In this document: one piece after another, positions 6,090-6,811 of the stretch | How positions within the stretch are numbered: position 1 is the stretch's first letter | Layout of the letters: the number at the start of each line of letters is the position of its first letter | Assembly (NCBI GenBank): GCA_030830285.1 | Contig: JAURNF010000084.1 | Coordinates: forward strand, 1-6,811 | From: Candidatus Kapaibacterium sp. | GTDB taxonomy: Bacteria; Bacteroidota; Ignavibacteria; Kapaibacteriales; Kapaibacteriaceae | DNA length: 6,811 bases | Direction of reading: 5' to 3' | Program-made: the position numbers and the translations under genes | Notes under the pieces: model-generated | Databases searched by the model: none | Told to the model about the DNA's origin: nothing | Seen by the model: the letters and a program-made list of their open reading frames with translations, nothing else

Positions 6090-6811
6090 ATGAAGCACTC
6101 CCCCACGCATATCGCCATCTTCCGCACTGATCGCCTCGGTGATATGGTGCTTACACTTCCGATGTGCGTCGAACTGCGGCGGCGGTTCCCCGATGTGCGG
6201 ATCACGCTCTATACGCGCTCCTATGCCGCTCCACTTGTAGTGGCAACGGGCGTGGTCGATGAAATCGTATGCGTGGACACACTCACCATCCCACTACACC
6301 AGGATCTTCGGTCACGCGCTATCGACGTGATCTTCTTCCCGCGTCCTACACAACCTGAGGCGTGGGCAGCCCTACGCGCTGGCATTCCACGTCGAATCGG
6401 TACGGGCTATCGTTGGTACTCGTGGATGTTCACTACGCGGATTCGTGAGCATCGCTCAACGGCAGAGCATCACGAAGCAGAGTACAACGTGCGGATGATC
6501 ATGCACGCGTTTTGTGGATCTCAACCAAACGTCGTGGTCCCGAACCCTCGTCCACTCGCCGATCATTCTCGCATGCATGCCCCACCTCGCGTGGTGATTC
6601 ACCCTGGCTCTGGCGGCTCGGCCCATGATTGGCCGATTGCGCGGTTCGCTGAGCTAGCGGCACGCTGTGTCACAGATCTAGGCGCGGAGATTCACGTGAC
6701 GGGCCTTGCATCCGAGCGTCATCTTTGTGACGCAATTCTTCGTGCCTGCCCGTCAGCACATGATCATTGCGGGAATCACAGCCTGGACCATTTACTTGAC
6801 ATTCTTGCGGA
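6090..6811 (+). CDS. Glycosyltransferase family 9 (ADP-heptose:LPS heptosyltransferase-like), C-terminal end outside window
   Basis: The first 240 codons of a GT9 enzyme; the family usually has 330-350 residues, so about 100 lie beyond the window. GT9 enzymes transfer heptose (or another sugar) from an ADP-sugar to the lipopolysaccharide inner core at the cytoplasmic face of the inner membrane. Signatures seen: the N-terminal IAIFRTDRLGDMVLTLP (8-24), with D18 matching the catalytic Asp of WaaC/WaaF; ITLYTRSYAAPLV (38-50); FPRPTQ (83-88); IPRRIGTG (99-106); and the nucleotide-binding start of the second domain, VVIHPGSGGSAHDWP (168-182), followed by RFAELA and VTGLASER (203-210). The frame stays open to the window edge. 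ATG 6090 fits the family start exactly. Which heptosyltransferase (WaaC, WaaF, WaaQ type) cannot be told. It is downstream of the barrel gene in the same direction but separated by the hairpin. Confidence 0.93.
   Translation, partial: MKHSPTHIAIFRTDRLGDMVLTLPMCVELRRRFPDVRITLYTRSYAAPLVVATGVVDEIVCVDTLTIPLHQDLRSRAIDVIFFPRPTQPEAWAALRAGIPRRIGTGYRWYSWMFTTRIREHRSTAEHHEAEYNVRMIMHAFCGSQPNVVVPNPRPLADHSRMHAPPRVVIHPGSGGSAHDWPIARFAELAARCVTDLGAEIHVTGLASERHLCDAILRACPSAHDHCGNHSLDHLLDILA

Overview
The window is a compact chromosomal segment of a Gram-negative bacterium. The outer-membrane beta-barrel protein and the ADP-heptose-type (GT9) glycosyltransferase point to a cell with an outer membrane. A TATATTTG box, an exact match to the TAnnTTTG promoter element of Bacteroidota, lies upstream of the barrel gene. 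Together with the style of the proteins this hints at the Bacteroidota/Chlorobiota side of the tree, but that placement is an inference and weak. Shine-Dalgarno-like sequences are visible before several genes. No mobile element, rRNA, tRNA, CRISPR array or phage gene was found.

Positions 1-5479 hold five genes on the minus strand, so transcription runs right to left. In that order they are a FemAB-like GNAT-fold acyl/aminoacyltransferase (5479-4499), a GT4-type glycosyltransferase (4497-3400), an EamA/DMT-family transporter (3403-2531), an ISOC-type isochorismatase-family hydrolase (2439-1897) and acetyl-CoA synthetase acs (1871 to beyond base 1). The first three are essentially contiguous: one base separates the FemAB stop from the preferred glycosyltransferase start, and the glycosyltransferase stop overlaps the transporter start as ATGA. 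They look like one translationally coupled cell-envelope unit. A 91-base gap with small inverted repeats and a possible weak promoter precedes the hydrolase-acs pair, which are only 25 bases apart.

On the plus strand, starting from a 77-base divergent spacer (5480-5556), are a small secreted eight-stranded barrel protein (5557-6033), a GC-rich terminator-like hairpin (6054-6082), and the first 240 codons of a GT9 heptosyltransferase-like gene (6090 to beyond 6811). The hairpin ends only seven bases before that gene's ATG.

Functionally, the right-hand two thirds is an envelope and surface-glycan neighbourhood (two glycosyltransferases, a FemAB-like transferase, a possible lipid- or metabolite-moving EamA protein and an outer-membrane barrel). 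The left third is central carbon metabolism (acetate activation) with a hydrolase of unknown substrate. Both edge genes are cut by the window, not broken. I see no clear evidence of an entirely new system; the most interesting points are the coupled FemAB-GT-EamA trio, the hydrolase-acs pairing and the hairpin abutting the GT9 start.
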